Assembly (NCBI RefSeq): GCF_014640815.1
Contig: NZ_BMHM01000001.1
Span: 1 to 64,000, forward strand
Length of the DNA: 64,000 bases
DNA from: Vreelandella lutescens
Lineage (GTDB): Bacteria; Pseudomonadota; Gammaproteobacteria; Pseudomonadales; Halomonadaceae
Reading direction: 5' to 3'
The notes beneath the pieces were generated by a model. The model did no database searches and was not told the origin of the DNA. It was given only the letters and a program-made list of their open reading frames with translations. Position numbers and translations under genes: made by a program. This document shows positions 53,893-64,000 of the stretch, one piece after another. Position 1 is the stretch's first letter. Each line of letters begins with the position of its first letter.

Positions 53893-54762
53893 ATGAGCAC
53901 TAGTCTTCTACCGGTGGGACAAATCTCTCCAGGTCACGACCTGGGAGGTTATATTCAAGCGGTTAATGGTATTGCCGTATTAAGCGTTGAAGAAGAGCGC
54001 GAGTTAGCATTCCGGCTTTACGACGAAGGCGACCTAGAGGCTGCGCGCCGCCTAGTGCTTTCACACCTGCGTTTTGTGGTGCACATTGCCCGCAGTTATT
54101 CAGGCTACGGCTTGCCTCAAGCGGATCTGATCCAGGAAGGCAACGTGGGCTTGATGAAGGCGGTCAAGCGCTTTGATCCTAACCAAGGCGTGCGCTTGGT
54201 GTCGTTTGCTGTTCACTGGATCAAAGCAGAAATTCATGAGTTTGTGCTGCGTAACTGGCGGATTGTTAAAATCGCCACGACCAAAGCCCAGCGCAAGCTG
54301 TTCTTCAATCTGCGCAGCGCGAAGAAGCGTCTGGCATGGCTGAATAACGATGAAGTGGATGCCATTGCCAAAGACCTCGACGTGAAACCTGCCGTCGTGC
54401 GCGATATGGAAGGTCGTCTCTCAGCATTTGATGCAGGGTACGACGCCTCGCCAAGCGATGATGAAGAGAGCACCTATCAAGCGCCCGCGTATTTTCTTGA
54501 TGATGCCTCCGCTGATCCAGCAACGCAGCTTGAAGATAGCGATTTTGAAGAAGACTCCACCCGTCGTCTGCAGCTGGCGCTCAAAGGGTTGGATGAACGC
54601 TCGCGGGATATTCTGCAGCGTCGTTGGCTGACCGATAACAAAGCCACGCTGCATGATCTGGCCGACGTGTACGGCGTCAGCGCTGAGCGTATTCGCCAGC
54701 TTGAAAAGAACGCGATGAAGAAGCTGCGTCAGAAAATGGGCGATGCCGCTATCGCGGCGTAA
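53893..54762 (+). CDS. rpoH: RNA polymerase sigma-32 factor RpoH
   Basis: This 289-residue heat-shock sigma factor starts at ATG behind AAGGGAGACCACCTGC. Region 2: [89 protein letters not shown]. The RpoH box [13 protein letters not shown] follows. Region 4: [22 protein letters not shown] ... [22 protein letters not shown]. It directs chaperone and protease genes; in E. coli DnaK and FtsH control its level. Its place after ftsYEX is conserved. Confidence 0.97.
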   Translation: MSTSLLPVGQISPGHDLGGYIQAVNGIAVLSVEEERELAFRLYDEGDLEAARRLVLSHLRFVVHIARSYSGYGLPQADLIQEGNVGLMKAVKRFDPNQGVRLVSFAVHWIKAEIHEFVLRNWRIVKIATTKAQRKLFFNLRSAKKRLAWLNNDEVDAIAKDLDVKPAVVRDMEGRLSAFDAGYDASPSDDEESTYQAPAYFLDDASADPATQLEDSDFEEDSTRRLQLALKGLDERSRDILQRRWLTDNKATLHDLADVYGVSAERIRQLEKNAMKKLRQKMGDAAIAA

Positions 54763-54780
54763 TCCAGTACGGCGCTCGTC

Positions 54781-54818
54781 AAAACGCCCTGAAGGTATTG
54801 CCTTCAGGGCGTTTTTTA
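54781..54818 (+). terminator. Rho-independent terminator of rpoH
   Basis: A long perfect stem ACGCCCTGAAGG / CCTTCAGGGCGT (with flanking A/T pairs) closes a short loop and ends in TTTTTTATT. It lies about 20 bases past the stop codon. Confidence 0.95.
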
Positions 54819-54833
54819 TTGAGCGGGGCTGAG

Positions 54834-54881
54834 TCCTTAAGAAGGTCCTTAAGAAGGCCCTTAAAAAGGCTTTTAAGCAGG
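54834..54881. repeat. Four tandem 12-bp units TCCTTAAGAAGG
   Basis: Units 1 and 2 (54834-54845, 54846-54857) are identical TCCTTAAGAAGG; unit 3 is CCCTTAAAAAGG; unit 4 is CTTTTAAGCAGG. Each unit is itself near-palindromic around CTTAAG. Unit 4 contains the slmA stop codon (TTA at 54873-54875 on the plus strand), so the array grew out of, or into, the slmA end. Confidence 0.8.
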
Positions 54882-55481
54882 CTGAGTGGTTTCTCTCAAT
54901 AGCTGGCTAGAAAGCAGTGCCCACTGGTCTTCCCAGTGCTCGGTAGGCAAGCGCTTGAAGTCGCTGCGCACGTACTGGGAGATGCGGCCTTCCGCTTGAG
55001 CGATCAGCAGATTGGCAGCGGCGGAGGAGGGAATGCTGGTACGACGGCCTTCACGCAGCTCAGCTTCTCGCAGTACCTGCTTAAGCTGCGTTTCCAGGCG
55101 CTCAAACAGCTGATGCACCCGCTGGCGAAGTCGCGCCGTTTCTCCGGTGAGCACATCGCCGCCCAATACGCGGGCAAGTCCTGGGTTCTTCTCGGCGAAC
55201 CCCAGCAGCAGCGATAAAATCGTGCCACAGCGGGTCGCGGCGTCGGGAATGTCGTCCAGAATGCGCGTTATCCGAGCAAAGATGCTCTCTTCGATAAAAT
55301 CGATGAGCCCTTCAAACATGCGCGCCTTACTCGGAAAGTGGCGGTAAAGCGCTGCCTCCGAGACGCCCACTTGGCGTGCTAGCGCGGCGGTGGTGATGCG
55401 TTTGCCGCTATCTTCTTCCAGCATCACGGCCAGTGCTTGCAGTATTTGCTCGCGGCGGCGAGGTTTGCGATCGTCACTCAT
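54873..55481 (-). CDS. slmA: Nucleoid occlusion factor SlmA
   Basis: This 202-residue TetR-fold protein starts at ATG behind GGAGGGCAAGAGTC. The N-terminal helix-turn-helix is [37 protein letters not shown]. The C-terminal domain ([43 protein letters not shown]) matches SlmA rather than ordinary TetR regulators. SlmA binds specific sites across the chromosome and blocks FtsZ there. Neighbourhood argB-algC-dut-coaBC is the conserved one. Confidence 0.96.
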   Translation of the reverse strand: MSDDRKPRRREQILQALAVMLEEDSGKRITTAALARQVGVSEAALYRHFPSKARMFEGLIDFIEESIFARITRILDDIPDAATRCGTILSLLLGFAEKNPGLARVLGGDVLTGETARLRQRVHQLFERLETQLKQVLREAELREGRRTSIPSSAAANLLIAQAEGRISQYVRSDFKRLPTEHWEDQWALLSSQLLRETTQPA

Positions 55482-55502
55482 GACTCTTGCCCTCCGTCGC
55501 GG

Positions 55503-56459
<957 letters not shown>

Positions 56460-56499
56460 TCACAGCCTTTTTAACACGTCGCGCGTTCTAAGGGCGCGA

Positions 56500-57888
56500 T
56501 CATGCTGTTGTGGTGGCCGGTATGGTGAGTGCAGGCGCTACGTTGTGCAGCGCTTGTTCAAAACGCTCACGAATGCGTTCCAAGGCAGCGAGATCTTTTC
56601 CCTCGAAGCGAAGGACTAGTGCAGGCGTTGTGTTGGAGGCGCGGCACAGCCCCCAGCCGTCGGCGTAGTCAACGCGGATGCCATCCAGCGTGGTTTTGAT
56701 ACCTTCGCCGAAGTCGCCCTCTCTGGCAAGCGTCTCGACAATGGCGAATTTTTCTTCGTCAGTGACGCTGACATTAATTTCGGGCGTACTAACATCCTGA
56801 GGAAACTGGTCAAAGAACGCATCGGCGTCGCCTGGGTACTGGGAAAGAATCTCCAGCAGTCGTGCCGCTGAGTAAAGCCCGTCATCAAAGCCGTACCAGC
56901 GCTCTTTGAAAAAGATATGACCACTCATCTCGCCGCCCAGCAGTGCGCCGGTCTCTTTCATGCGGGCTTTGATCAGCGAGTGCCCCGTGCGCCACATCTC
57001 CGGCTCGCCGCCTGCTTCGCTAATCACGCGAGCGAGATGGCCTGTGCACTTAATATCAAAAATGACCTTCGCGCCGGGGTTGCGCGACAGCATGTCGGAA
57101 GCAAACAGCATCAGCAGGTGGTCGGGGTAGATCATCCGGCCGCGGGGCGTGACCACGCCCAGGCGGTCGCCATCGCCATCAAAGGCAAGGCCGATGTCCG
57201 CTCCGCTCTGCTGCACGTGCTGAATCAAATCCTGCAGATTTTCAGGCTTGCCGGGGTCGGGGTGATGGTTGGGAAAGCGCCCATCAATCTCAGCGAACAG
57301 CGGCGTGGTCGAAACCCCCAGGCGTTCAATCAACTGCGGGCCAAGCTCGCCAGCGACGCCGTTGCCGCAATCCACTACCGCGCTTAAGGTGCGCGTTAGT
57401 TTGATGTCGCTAAGAATGCGGGCGAGGTAAATCTCCCGCAGGTCGCGGGTGTGTAAACGGCCTTCACCGTGGGTGAGGTCGTTTGCCTGAATGCGTTCAT
57501 ACAGGCGGGTAATGGCATCGCCCGACAGCGTTTCGCCGTTGAGAACGATTTTAAAACCGTTGTAGTCCGGTGGGTTGTGGCTGCCGGTGAGCATCACCCC
57601 TGAGCAGCTTTCGGGCTGGGTGTGAGTGGCGAAGTACAGCACCGGAGTGGGCACCATGCCAATATCGATGACATCCTGCCCAGCCGCCCGCAAACCGCGA
57701 ATCAGTGCGGCCTGTAGGCGTGGCCCCGAGGTTCGACCGTCCCGCGCTACGATCACGGTGTGCTCACCTCGCGCGGCGGCTTCTGAGCCCACTGCATGGC
57801 CAATCAGTTCGGTGGTGGCTTCACTTAAGGTGTCATCCACAATGCCACGAATATCATAGGCACGAAATATCGAAGCGGGTACGGTCAT
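56500..57888 (-). CDS. algC: Phosphomannomutase/phosphoglucomutase (AlgC type)
   Basis: This 462-residue alpha-D-phosphohexomutase has the N-terminal IFRAYDIRGIVDD, active-site phosphoserine loop GVMLTGSHNPPDYNGFKI, the metal loop LAFDGDGDRLGVV, sugar-binding LLGGEMSGHIFFKERW and phosphate-binding RASNTTPALVLRFE. AlgC-type enzymes interconvert mannose and glucose 1- and 6-phosphates for exopolysaccharide and lipopolysaccharide. The ribosome site is AAGGATCGATA. Confidence 0.95.
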   Translation of the reverse strand: MTVPASIFRAYDIRGIVDDTLSEATTELIGHAVGSEAAARGEHTVIVARDGRTSGPRLQAALIRGLRAAGQDVIDIGMVPTPVLYFATHTQPESCSGVMLTGSHNPPDYNGFKIVLNGETLSGDAITRLYERIQANDLTHGEGRLHTRDLREIYLARILSDIKLTRTLSAVVDCGNGVAGELGPQLIERLGVSTTPLFAEIDGRFPNHHPDPGKPENLQDLIQHVQQSGADIGLAFDGDGDRLGVVTPRGRMIYPDHLLMLFASDMLSRNPGAKVIFDIKCTGHLARVISEAGGEPEMWRTGHSLIKARMKETGALLGGEMSGHIFFKERWYGFDDGLYSAARLLEILSQYPGDADAFFDQFPQDVSTPEINVSVTDEEKFAIVETLAREGDFGEGIKTTLDGIRVDYADGWGLCRASNTTPALVLRFEGKDLAALERIRERFEQALHNVAPALTIPATTTA

Positions 57889-57930
57889 TATCGATCCTTG
57901 AGCAACACGTTAGCGTAAGGCGAAGGGGGC

Positions 57931-58392
57931 TTATTGGCGGCCGGTGCTGCCGAAACCGCCGCTGCCGCGGGCGGAGTCGGTAAAGCTATCCACCAGCGTG
58001 AGTTCAGCCTGCACCACGGGTACCAGTACATACTGAGCGAGCCGCTCAAAAGGCGTTATTGTGAAGCTGTCCTGGCCGCGGTTCCAGACCGATATCATCA
58101 GCTCGCCCTGGTAGTCGGCGTCGATTAACCCCACCAAGTTGCCCAGCACAATGCCATGTTTATGGCCCAGGCCAGAGCGGGGCAGAATCATTCCCGCTAA
58201 ACCCGGGTCTTCAATATAGATGGCAAGGCCGGTCCGTACGAGCTGGCATTCGCCGGGGGCAAGTGTTAACGGCTCATCCAGCAGCGCCCTTAAATCCATG
58301 CCCGCAGAGCCTGTCGTGGCGTAAGAGGGCAGGTAGTCGTGCAGGCGCTCATCCAAGACTTTGCACTGCAGTTGTGGGCGGGTACTGCTCAT
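57931..58392 (-). CDS. dut: Deoxyuridine 5'-triphosphate nucleotidohydrolase
   Basis: This 153-residue dUTPase has all five motifs: motif 1 GSAGMDLRA, motif 2 [28 protein letters not shown] (motifs 2 and 3), motif 4 [12 protein letters not shown] and the C-terminal motif 5 [10 protein letters not shown]. It removes dUTP and feeds dUMP to thymidylate synthesis. It starts within the coaBC stop (ATGA), so the two are coupled. Confidence 0.97.
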   Translation of the reverse strand: MSSTRPQLQCKVLDERLHDYLPSYATTGSAGMDLRALLDEPLTLAPGECQLVRTGLAIYIEDPGLAGMILPRSGLGHKHGIVLGNLVGLIDADYQGELMISVWNRGQDSFTITPFERLAQYVLVPVVQAELTLVDSFTDSARGSGGFGSTGRQ

Positions 58393-59663
58393 GATGAAGC
58401 TCCAGAAGAAATCAAAGAGAGTTGCGCCAGCGTCTGATGAATAATCAGCGCGGCTAGTTGCGTTTTCGGTTGCGGCGGCGCGCTAAGCTGCTCATTGCCC
58501 TGCGGCGTACGCCACAGTAGTAGCGCCGCATTATCATCGCTGCCAAAGCCCAATCCCTGTTGGGAAACATCGTTGGCGACGATCATATCGAGCCCCTTAC
58601 GGGCCAGTTTATCTTGGGCGTAGCGCTCTACGTCCTGAGTTTCCGCTGCAAAGCCAACTACAAAAGGCCGCTGGCCGCTTGGCAGTGCGGCCACGTCGGC
58701 AATGATGTCGGGGTTTTTGACTAGGGTCAGCGTTAACGTATCGCGGTCGTCGGTTTTCTTGAGTTTGTGCTCTGCGGCGCTTTCCGCGCGGTAGTCGGCG
58801 ACCGCGGCGCAGCCGATGAATACCGTGGCCTCAGGGGCTAAGCGCAGCGCAGTGGCGTGCATTTGTAAGGCGGTTTCTACCTCAATGCGCTCAACGCCCG
58901 GTGGTGTGGGCAGGCTTACCGGCCCGCTGATCAGCGTCACCCGAGCGCCTTGGGCGGCGGCTTCGGCTGCTAAGGCGTAGCCCATTTTCCCGGAGCTGTG
59001 ATTGGATAAGTAGCGCACTGGGTCTAATGCTTCCCGGGTGGGGCCAGCAGTAATCACCACATGTGGGGCATCTTGGGAGGCAATGGGCGGTGGGGCAAAA
59101 TGGCGGCGAAGCGCCTCAATGATCTCCTCAGGCTCGCTCATTCGCCCTGGGCCAACGTCGCCGCAGGCTTGATCACCGGCGGCGGGGCCGATTAACTGCC
59201 AGCCATCGGCGGCGAGCTGAGTCACATTGCGTTGGGTGGCGGGGTGGCGCCACATGGCCTGATTCATGGCAGGGGCGATCAGTCGGGGCGCTTCAGAGGC
59301 CAGGCACAGCGTGGTCAGCAGGTCGTCGGCCATGCCGTGTACTAGCCGTGCGATTAGGTCAGCGGTGGCTGGCGCAATCACAATGGCATCTGCCCAGCGG
59401 GCCAGTTCGATATGCCCCATGCCTGCTTCCGCTTCAGGGTCTAGCAGCGACGTACGCACTGGCTCACCGGAGAGTGCTTGAAGGGTGAGTGGCGTGATAA
59501 ACGCCTGGGCTCCGTCGGTCATCACTACCCGCACGTCACAGCCTGCCTGCTTCAGCAAACGCACAATGAGCGCACTTTTATACGCCGCGATCCCCGCGCT
59601 GACGCCTAATAGCAGGCGTTTACCGGCCAGTGACGATAGACAAGATTGCGCTAGTGATGCCAT
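58389..59663 (-). CDS. coaBC: Bifunctional phosphopantothenoylcysteine decarboxylase/synthetase CoaBC
   Basis: The protein has 424 residues. The N-terminal flavoprotein CoaC domain (about 1-190) has [42 protein letters not shown] and CGDVGPGRM with the catalytic Cys. The C-terminal CoaB domain (about 205-405) has [31 protein letters not shown] and later [33 protein letters not shown]. Together they carry out the two coenzyme A steps from phosphopantothenate to phosphopantetheine. Divergent from radC; the 149-bp gap holds the promoters. Confidence 0.97.
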   Translation of the reverse strand: MASLAQSCLSSLAGKRLLLGVSAGIAAYKSALIVRLLKQAGCDVRVVMTDGAQAFITPLTLQALSGEPVRTSLLDPEAEAGMGHIELARWADAIVIAPATADLIARLVHGMADDLLTTLCLASEAPRLIAPAMNQAMWRHPATQRNVTQLAADGWQLIGPAAGDQACGDVGPGRMSEPEEIIEALRRHFAPPPIASQDAPHVVITAGPTREALDPVRYLSNHSSGKMGYALAAEAAAQGARVTLISGPVSLPTPPGVERIEVETALQMHATALRLAPEATVFIGCAAVADYRAESAAEHKLKKTDDRDTLTLTLVKNPDIIADVAALPSGQRPFVVGFAAETQDVERYAQDKLARKGLDMIVANDVSQQGLGFGSDDNAALLLWRTPQGNEQLSAPPQPKTQLAALIIHQTLAQLSLISSGASS

Positions 59664-59812
59664 GGGAAGAGTCCAATGTGACCAACATGAAAGGGGCTTA
59701 CCATACCATTTGGCTGTTTATTTTGGCATGCTCAGGCGAGCGCTAATAAAGCTAGGTATAGTGAGGCGTGCGGTAGGCATCACTCATTAAGTGAAGAGGC
59801 AGGGAGGCGTCG

Positions 59813-60487
59813 ATGGGAATTAATCACTGGCCTGAGGGTGAGCGGCCACGGGAAAAGCTGCTGAATATGGGCGCTCAGGCGCTTTCGGATGCGGAGCTTC
59901 TGGCTATTTTTCTTCGCGTAGGCGTGCAGGGGCGCTCTGCGGTGGATTTAGCGCGGGACCTGCTGACCAGCTTTGGTGGTTTAAGGCAGTTGCTGGAAGC
60001 CGACCAAACCCAGTTCTGTGCTGCCCGGGGGCTGGGGAGCGCTAAATTTGCGCAACTGCAGGCGACGCTTGAGCTTTCAAGACGGCATTTAGCCAGTCAG
60101 CTGGCGCGTGGCAATGCGTTAACCTCACCTGCGCTAGTGCGTCACTACCTAAGTTCACAGCTGCGTCATTTGGGGCATGAAGAGTTTGCGGTACTTTTTT
60201 TGGATACGCAGCACCGAATTATTCGCTATGAATCCCTGTTTCGCGGTACCCTAGACAGCGCATCCGTTTACCCCCGCGAAGTTGCCAAGCGTGCGCTTGA
60301 GTTACACGCTGGCGCTGTCATCCTGGCCCACAATCACCCATCGGGTGTGGCTGAGCCCAGCGATGCTGATCGACGTATCACCGAACGTTTGAAAGATGCC
60401 CTCGCACTCTTCGATGTGCGGGTACTCGATCATTTTGTGGTGGGAGACGGTGACGTGGTGTCATTTGCCGAGCGTGGCTGGCTATAG
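59813..60487 (+). CDS. radC: RadC family JAB/MPN-domain protein
   Basis: This 224-residue protein has an N-terminal helix-hairpin-helix region ([33 protein letters not shown], with [21 protein letters not shown]) and the C-terminal JAMM metalloprotease-like domain with [18 protein letters not shown]. RadC was once linked to DNA repair, but its role is unsettled. The -10-like TATAGT at 59757-59762 may be its promoter, with no good -35 box. Confidence 0.94.
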   Translation: MGINHWPEGERPREKLLNMGAQALSDAELLAIFLRVGVQGRSAVDLARDLLTSFGGLRQLLEADQTQFCAARGLGSAKFAQLQATLELSRRHLASQLARGNALTSPALVRHYLSSQLRHLGHEEFAVLFLDTQHRIIRYESLFRGTLDSASVYPREVAKRALELHAGAVILAHNHPSGVAEPSDADRRITERLKDALALFDVRVLDHFVVGDGDVVSFAERGWL

Positions 60488-60595
60488 CAGTAATTTTCAG
60501 CAGCAGAAGACGTGTGCTCGACCCTCAGGTCATTGCCCTTTTTCTAAGTAAATTGTCCAAAAACGCGCTTTTTTGGCCTTTTTGGGCGGTTTCGC

Positions 60596-60624
60596 TTGCT
60601 GGTAGCTAGGTGCTCTGGTATAAA
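60596..60624 (+). promoter_or_regulatory. Promoter of rpmB-rpmG
   Basis: TTGCTG (60596-60601) and TATAAA (60619-60624) with a 17-bp spacer form a good sigma-70 promoter, giving a leader of about 120 nt before rpmB. The gap 60488-60751 has no other recognisable element. Confidence 0.75.
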
Positions 60625-60751
60625 GTGCCACCTTTGAACTTGGGTTGAATAACGGATTTGGGTACAGCTAGGCGGTTAACTGCGTCGACTCCCTCCCTGC
60701 TCCGGTTTGCCCGACAGTTTTGAACAACTCGCCAAGCGGTTGGAGGCTCTC

Positions 60752-60988
60752 ATGTCCAAAGTATGTCAGGTTACCGGCAAGCGTCCGGTAACTGGTAATA
60801 ACGTTTCTCACTCCCAGCGTAAGACACGTCGTCGTTTCTTGCCGAACCTTCATACCCATCGTTTTTGGGTTGAATCTGAAAACCGCTTCGTCAAGCTGCG
60901 CGTTTCCTCTAAAGGAATGCGTATCATCGACAAGAAAGGTATCGAAACGGTTCTGGCTGACATCCGCAAACGCGGCGACGCTATCTAA
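60752..60988 (+). CDS. rpmB: 50S ribosomal protein L28
   Basis: The protein has 78 residues and starts at [21 protein letters not shown] behind GGAGG; the frame is open 15 codons further upstream but noncoding. [34 protein letters not shown] is the L28 body. It is expressed with L33 in one operon. Confidence 0.98.
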   Translation: MSKVCQVTGKRPVTGNNVSHSQRKTRRRFLPNLHTHRFWVESENRFVKLRVSSKGMRIIDKKGIETVLADIRKRGDAI

Positions 60989-61025
60989 GCCAGCTTTTTA
61001 CAAAGCATTTTGGGAGAGTTAAACC

Positions 61026-61181
61026 ATGCGCGATAAGATCAAGCTGGTGTCTAGTGCCGGTACAGGCCACTTCTACACCACTGATAAGAACAAGCGGAAC
61101 ACTCCGGATAAGTTCGAATTCAAGAAATACGACCCGGTTGTCCGTAAGCACGTTATCTACAAGGAAGCCAAGATCAAGTAA
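61026..61181 (+). CDS. rpmG: 50S ribosomal protein L33
   Basis: This is a 51-residue protein that begins [20 protein letters not shown] and ends YKEAKIK. It lacks the CxxC pairs of the zinc form, so it is the zinc-free type, as in E. coli. GGGAGAGTTAAACC precedes the ATG. 37 bases separate it from rpmB. A terminator follows. Confidence 0.97.
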   Translation: MRDKIKLVSSAGTGHFYTTDKNKRNTPDKFEFKKYDPVVRKHVIYKEAKIK

Positions 61182-61225
61182 TCGCGATTACGATGATCGG
61201 CTTTCACCGCAGGCGAGCGCCTGTT

Positions 61226-61255
61226 GAAAAACCCGGCCCAAAGCCGGGTTTTTGC
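61226..61255 (+). terminator. Rho-independent terminator of rpmB-rpmG
   Basis: The stem ACCCGGC / GCCGGGT around CCAAA (61231-61249) is flanked by A and T runs (AAAA before, TTTTTGC after). Confidence 0.93.
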
Positions 61256-61367
61256 ATATCTGATCGTTAGGGTTCTACGGCGCTGGCATGCGCAGATTGG
61301 CCGTTTGGCAGTGACATGCCGGGTCGTGGGCATCCCTGTCACTGTGTCGTCATCATAGGCTTTCATC

Positions 61368-62189
61368 ATGCCCGAATTGCCTGAAGTGGAAACCACACGG
61401 CGTGGTATCGCCCCCTATATTGAGGGCCAGGAGATCACCGAGGTGCTGGTGCGCCAGCCGCGTTTGCGCGTACCGGTGCCCGAGGATTTAGCGGAGCGCT
61501 TAGTGGGGGCTTCAATAGGTCCGCTTGCCCGCCGAGCAAAGTATCTGCAAATTCCCCTCGCGGACGGTAGTGCGACGCTATTGTGGCATTTGGGTATGTC
61601 GGGCAGCCTGCGCATTGCACGCCTTGGCGACCTGCCAAAAAAGCATGATCATGTCGATGTGGTGACCGCCAGTGGCTACGTGCTGCGCTACCATGACCCG
61701 CGCCGATTTGGATTTGTCGATTGGCAGCAAGGCGATGGCAGCAAGGACAAACGCTTAGCCCACCTAGGCCCAGAGCCGCTTGATGATGCCTTTAATGGCC
61801 AGTGGCTGTTTAACCTGTCGCGCAATAAGCGCGTGGCAGTGAAGCCCTTCTTGATGGACAACCAAGTGGTGGTGGGGGCTGGCAATATCTATGCGGCAGA
61901 GGCGCTGTTTATGGCGGGTATCGACCCACGCCGTGCTGCAGGTCGCATTTCGCTGGCGCGCTATGAAGCGCTGGCAGTAGCGGTTAAAGAGGTGTTGGCA
62001 GCGGCCATTACCCAGGGCGGCACCACGCTGCGTGATTTTGTCAGCGGGCAGGGCGAGCCGGGCTACTTTGCCCAGCAGCTCAATGTGTATGGCCGCCACG
62101 GCCAGCCCTGCTTACGCTGTGGCAGCGAGCTGCGACGTATAACACTTGGCCAGCGAGCGAGCGTGTTTTGCCCTAGCTGCCAGCGTTAA
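61368..62189 (+). CDS. mutM: Formamidopyrimidine-DNA glycosylase MutM
   Basis: This 273-residue base-excision repair glycosylase has the N-terminal catalytic [14 protein letters not shown] (Pro1 and Glu2 after Met removal), a Lys near residue 57 in ARRAKYLQI, the H2TH segment [30 protein letters not shown] and the zinc finger [24 protein letters not shown] at the C-terminus. It removes 8-oxoguanine. A promoter must lie in 61256-61367. Confidence 0.97.
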   Translation: MPELPEVETTRRGIAPYIEGQEITEVLVRQPRLRVPVPEDLAERLVGASIGPLARRAKYLQIPLADGSATLLWHLGMSGSLRIARLGDLPKKHDHVDVVTASGYVLRYHDPRRFGFVDWQQGDGSKDKRLAHLGPEPLDDAFNGQWLFNLSRNKRVAVKPFLMDNQVVVGAGNIYAAEALFMAGIDPRRAAGRISLARYEALAVAVKEVLAAAITQGGTTLRDFVSGQGEPGYFAQQLNVYGRHGQPCLRCGSELRRITLGQRASVFCPSCQR

Positions 62190-62270
62190 TGACCGCCTTG
62201 GGCGGTGAACTGTTTTGCTTACCCTTACTGGGCCTGTGTGCTTGGTAAGCTGGCTCTTTTGGAGATTGTT

Positions 62271-63461
62271 GTGACCCAACGCCTGCGCTTGAATAAAAAC
62301 GCTGATCGCCGCTTGAAAGCTGGCCATCTATGGATCTACTCCAACGAAGTAGACATCAAAGAAACGCCCCTGAAAAATTTCGCAGCGGGTGAGCCTGTGC
62401 TGGTAGAGGCGTCCAACGGTAAAACGTTAGGCGTTGCTTATGTTAACCCTCACTCGCTGATCTGCGGCCGCATCATGTCCCGCGACCCGGAGATGCGCCT
62501 GGATCGCTCGCTGTTTGTTCACCGTTTTAATCAGGCGCTGGCGCTGCGTCAGCGTATGTTTGATCAGCCGTTTTACCGTCTTGTTCACGGCGAAGGTGAC
62601 CTGCTGCCTGGGCTGGTGATTGACCGCTTTGGCGACGTGCTGGTGGTGCAGCTCAACACCGCCGGTATGCAGGCGCTGGCAGAAGATATCGTTGATGCGC
62701 TGGAAAAAGTCGTGAAGCCTAGCGCGATTGTATTCCGCAACGATACCGGTGGCCGCCGTCAGGAGGGCCTGGAAGCCCACGTGGAAGTCGTTAAAGGTAC
62801 GCTGCCCGACGAAGTGCTGCTGGTCGAAAACGGCGTGACCTTTGCGGTGCCGGTAATGAACGGCCAAAAAACGGGTTGGTTTTATGACCACCGCGTTAAC
62901 CGCGCTTGGCTCAATAGCCAAGTAGCCGGTAAGCGCGTGTTGGACGTCTTTAGTTACGTAGGTGGCTGGGGCGTTCAAGCGGCGGCTAGCGGTGCGTCTG
63001 AAGTGTTGTGCGTTGACTCCTCGGGCGCTGCGCTGGAGCAGGTGGCGCGTAACGCCGAGCTCAACGGCGTCCAAGAGCAGGTAGCTGTCAGTGAAGGCGA
63101 TGCGTTTGAGGCATTGGCGGCGCTGAAGGCAGATGGCGAACAGTTCGACGTAGTGATTCTGGATCCGCCCGCGTTTATTAAAAAGCGTAAGGATATCCCC
63201 AACGGTGAGCGCGCCTACTCGCGTCTTAACCGTGAGGCGATGCGTTTGCTGGGTCGCGATGGCCTGCTGCTGTCGGCCTCCTGCTCCATGCACCTTGCGA
63301 CTGATCGTTTGGTCGATGTGGTGCGCGGTGCAGTGCGCCACCAGGACCGCCAGGGCCAAGTGATCTTCCAGGGCCACCAAGGGCCGGATCACCCGGTACA
63401 CCCGGCCATTCCGGAAACGTCTTACCTGAAGGCGCTGGGCGTACGCGTTTTCCGTGACTAA
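62271..63461 (+). CDS. rlmI: 23S rRNA (cytosine-1962-C5)-methyltransferase RlmI
   Basis: The protein has 396 residues and starts at GTG behind GGAG (TTTTGGAGATTGTT); the frame is open 22 codons further upstream. The N-terminal PUA-like domain (RLKAGHLWIYSNEVD) precedes an EEHEE domain and the SAM methyltransferase core: VLDVFSYVGGWGVQAAASGASEVLCVDSSG, VILDPPAFIKKRKDI and LSASCSMH with the catalytic Cys. RlmI makes m5C1962 in 23S rRNA. Confidence 0.95.
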   Translation: MTQRLRLNKNADRRLKAGHLWIYSNEVDIKETPLKNFAAGEPVLVEASNGKTLGVAYVNPHSLICGRIMSRDPEMRLDRSLFVHRFNQALALRQRMFDQPFYRLVHGEGDLLPGLVIDRFGDVLVVQLNTAGMQALAEDIVDALEKVVKPSAIVFRNDTGGRRQEGLEAHVEVVKGTLPDEVLLVENGVTFAVPVMNGQKTGWFYDHRVNRAWLNSQVAGKRVLDVFSYVGGWGVQAAASGASEVLCVDSSGAALEQVARNAELNGVQEQVAVSEGDAFEALAALKADGEQFDVVILDPPAFIKKRKDIPNGERAYSRLNREAMRLLGRDGLLLSASCSMHLATDRLVDVVRGAVRHQDRQGQVIFQGHQGPDHPVHPAIPETSYLKALGVRVFRD

Positions 63462-63516
63462 GCACGGCCATTAGCGGTTAACGGATGCGAGGTCGTTACA
63501 GAAAGGAGATAGCCAC

Positions 63517-63954
63517 ATGGAGTGGGCGTTGCCAGACCCGTTTGTCATTGACCTAAACGTACTGCCTGAGGCGATAGACGCCTACCAGCACGTTAATAAC
63601 AGCGAGTATTTGCGCTGGGTTGAGCAGATTAGCTGGGCGCACTCCGAAGCGTTGGGGCTATCCCTTGAGCGCTACCAAACCCTTGATCGGGCGATGGTGG
63701 TGCACCGCCATGAGCTGGACTATCTCGCGCCCGCCTTTGCGGGTGATGCGCTGCAGCTGGCGACGTGGATCGTGGCGTGCGACGGCCGTTTTAGCCTCAC
63801 GCGCCGCTTTCAGCTCAAGCGCGTTGCGGATGGTAAAACGCTGCTGAACGCCCGCACTCGGTTTGCCTGTGTCGCGCTCTCAAGCGGCCGCCCGAAACGC
63901 CTGCCTGAAGAGTATCAGCGTATTTATGGTGGGGCAGTCGTGGTCGAGGGGTAA
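63517..63954 (+). CDS. Acyl-CoA thioesterase, hotdog (4HBT) family
   Basis: This 145-residue protein starts at ATG behind AAAGGAGATAGCCAC. EAIDAYQHVNNSEYLRWVEQISWAHSEALG is the hotdog signature, with the catalytic Asp in DAYQHVNN; VHRHELDYLAPAFAGDALQLATWIV forms the strands. It is the second such gene in the window, not close to that at 7106-7513 in sequence. Substrate unknown. A hairpin GGGCGTT / AACGCCC at 63964-63990 follows without a T tract. Confidence 0.88.
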   Translation: MEWALPDPFVIDLNVLPEAIDAYQHVNNSEYLRWVEQISWAHSEALGLSLERYQTLDRAMVVHRHELDYLAPAFAGDALQLATWIVACDGRFSLTRRFQLKRVADGKTLLNARTRFACVALSSGRPKRLPEEYQRIYGGAVVVEG

Positions 63955-64000
63955 CGCAATTCAGGGCGTTGATTTTTTCGCCTAACGCCCTTAACCGCTA

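Noticed and set aside
62427..63401. 324-codon minus-strand ORF opposite rlmI
   Set aside because: It is a shadow of the high-GC rlmI frame. There is no ribosome site or recognisable domain.
63964..63990. GGGCGTT / AACGCCC hairpin at the window end as a terminator
   Set aside because: The T run lies in the loop, not after the stem. The sequence beyond is cut off.

Overview
The window reads as a stretch of chromosome from a Halomonas-like gammaproteobacterium (Halomonadaceae). This is inferred from gene order (xerD-dsbC-hom-thrC-recJ, slmA-argB-algC-dut-coaBC-radC-rpmB-rpmG-mutM, ftsY-ftsE-ftsX-rpoH), a high GC content, many acidic proteins, a phaB-type acetoacetyl-CoA reductase and protein sequences close to gammaproteobacterial families. 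The species cannot be fixed from the sequence alone. Nearly all of the window is housekeeping DNA. I see no prophage, insertion sequence, CRISPR array or restriction system.

Layout. 1-383: end of an rRNA operon (last bases of 23S, 5S rRNA, two terminators). 548-10518: an acidic lipoprotein, then small enzymes and unknowns (Tim44-like, isochorismatase fold, YaaA, Tas, Sel1 repeats, exonuclease fold, LOG, DUF501, thioesterase, membrane protein, HNH, C-S lyase). 10533-12024: a YbbN-type thioredoxin followed by an initiator tRNA and two decayed tRNA-like copies in a tandem array with terminators. 12259-24714: phaB, a DUF349 giant, minCDE, sbcB, an M16 protease overlapping a catalytically stripped SRAP protein, and a TetR-PlsC pair. 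24711-31155: CorC, YpjD, ffh, then rpsP-rimM-trmD-rplS. 31185-38118: xerD-dsbC-hom-thrC-recJ-yitT. 38126-41197: a copper efflux operon (merR, copA, 23-residue membrane peptide). 41391-49416: fadL, prfB with its programmed frameshift, lysS, an MFS pump, bolA, a HolD-like gene, rimI, zapB. 49536-54762: rsmD, ftsY, ftsE, ftsX, rpoH. 54873-63954: slmA, argB, algC, dut, coaBC, radC, rpmB, rpmG, mutM, rlmI, thioesterase.

Functional themes. Translation and protein targeting dominate (5S, tRNA-fMet, Ffh, FtsY, S16, L19, L28, L33, RimM, TrmD, LysS, RF2, RimI, RsmD, RlmI). Cell division control is also heavily represented (MinCDE, FtsEX, ZapB, SlmA, XerD). DNA repair and replication are represented by SbcB, RecJ, MutM, RadC, Dut, the SRAP-like protein and the putative psi subunit.

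The most unusual items are: a perfect 420-bp (CCAGAG)70 repeat inside essential ftsY, encoding 70 Pro-Glu pairs; a three-unit tandem array in which only one of three tRNA-fMet units is intact; an SRAP (YedK/HMCES) homologue whose Cys2, Asn, Glu and His active-site positions are all replaced; a 23-residue membrane peptide translationally coupled to copA; and a divergent holD-like gene kept in its position before rimI.
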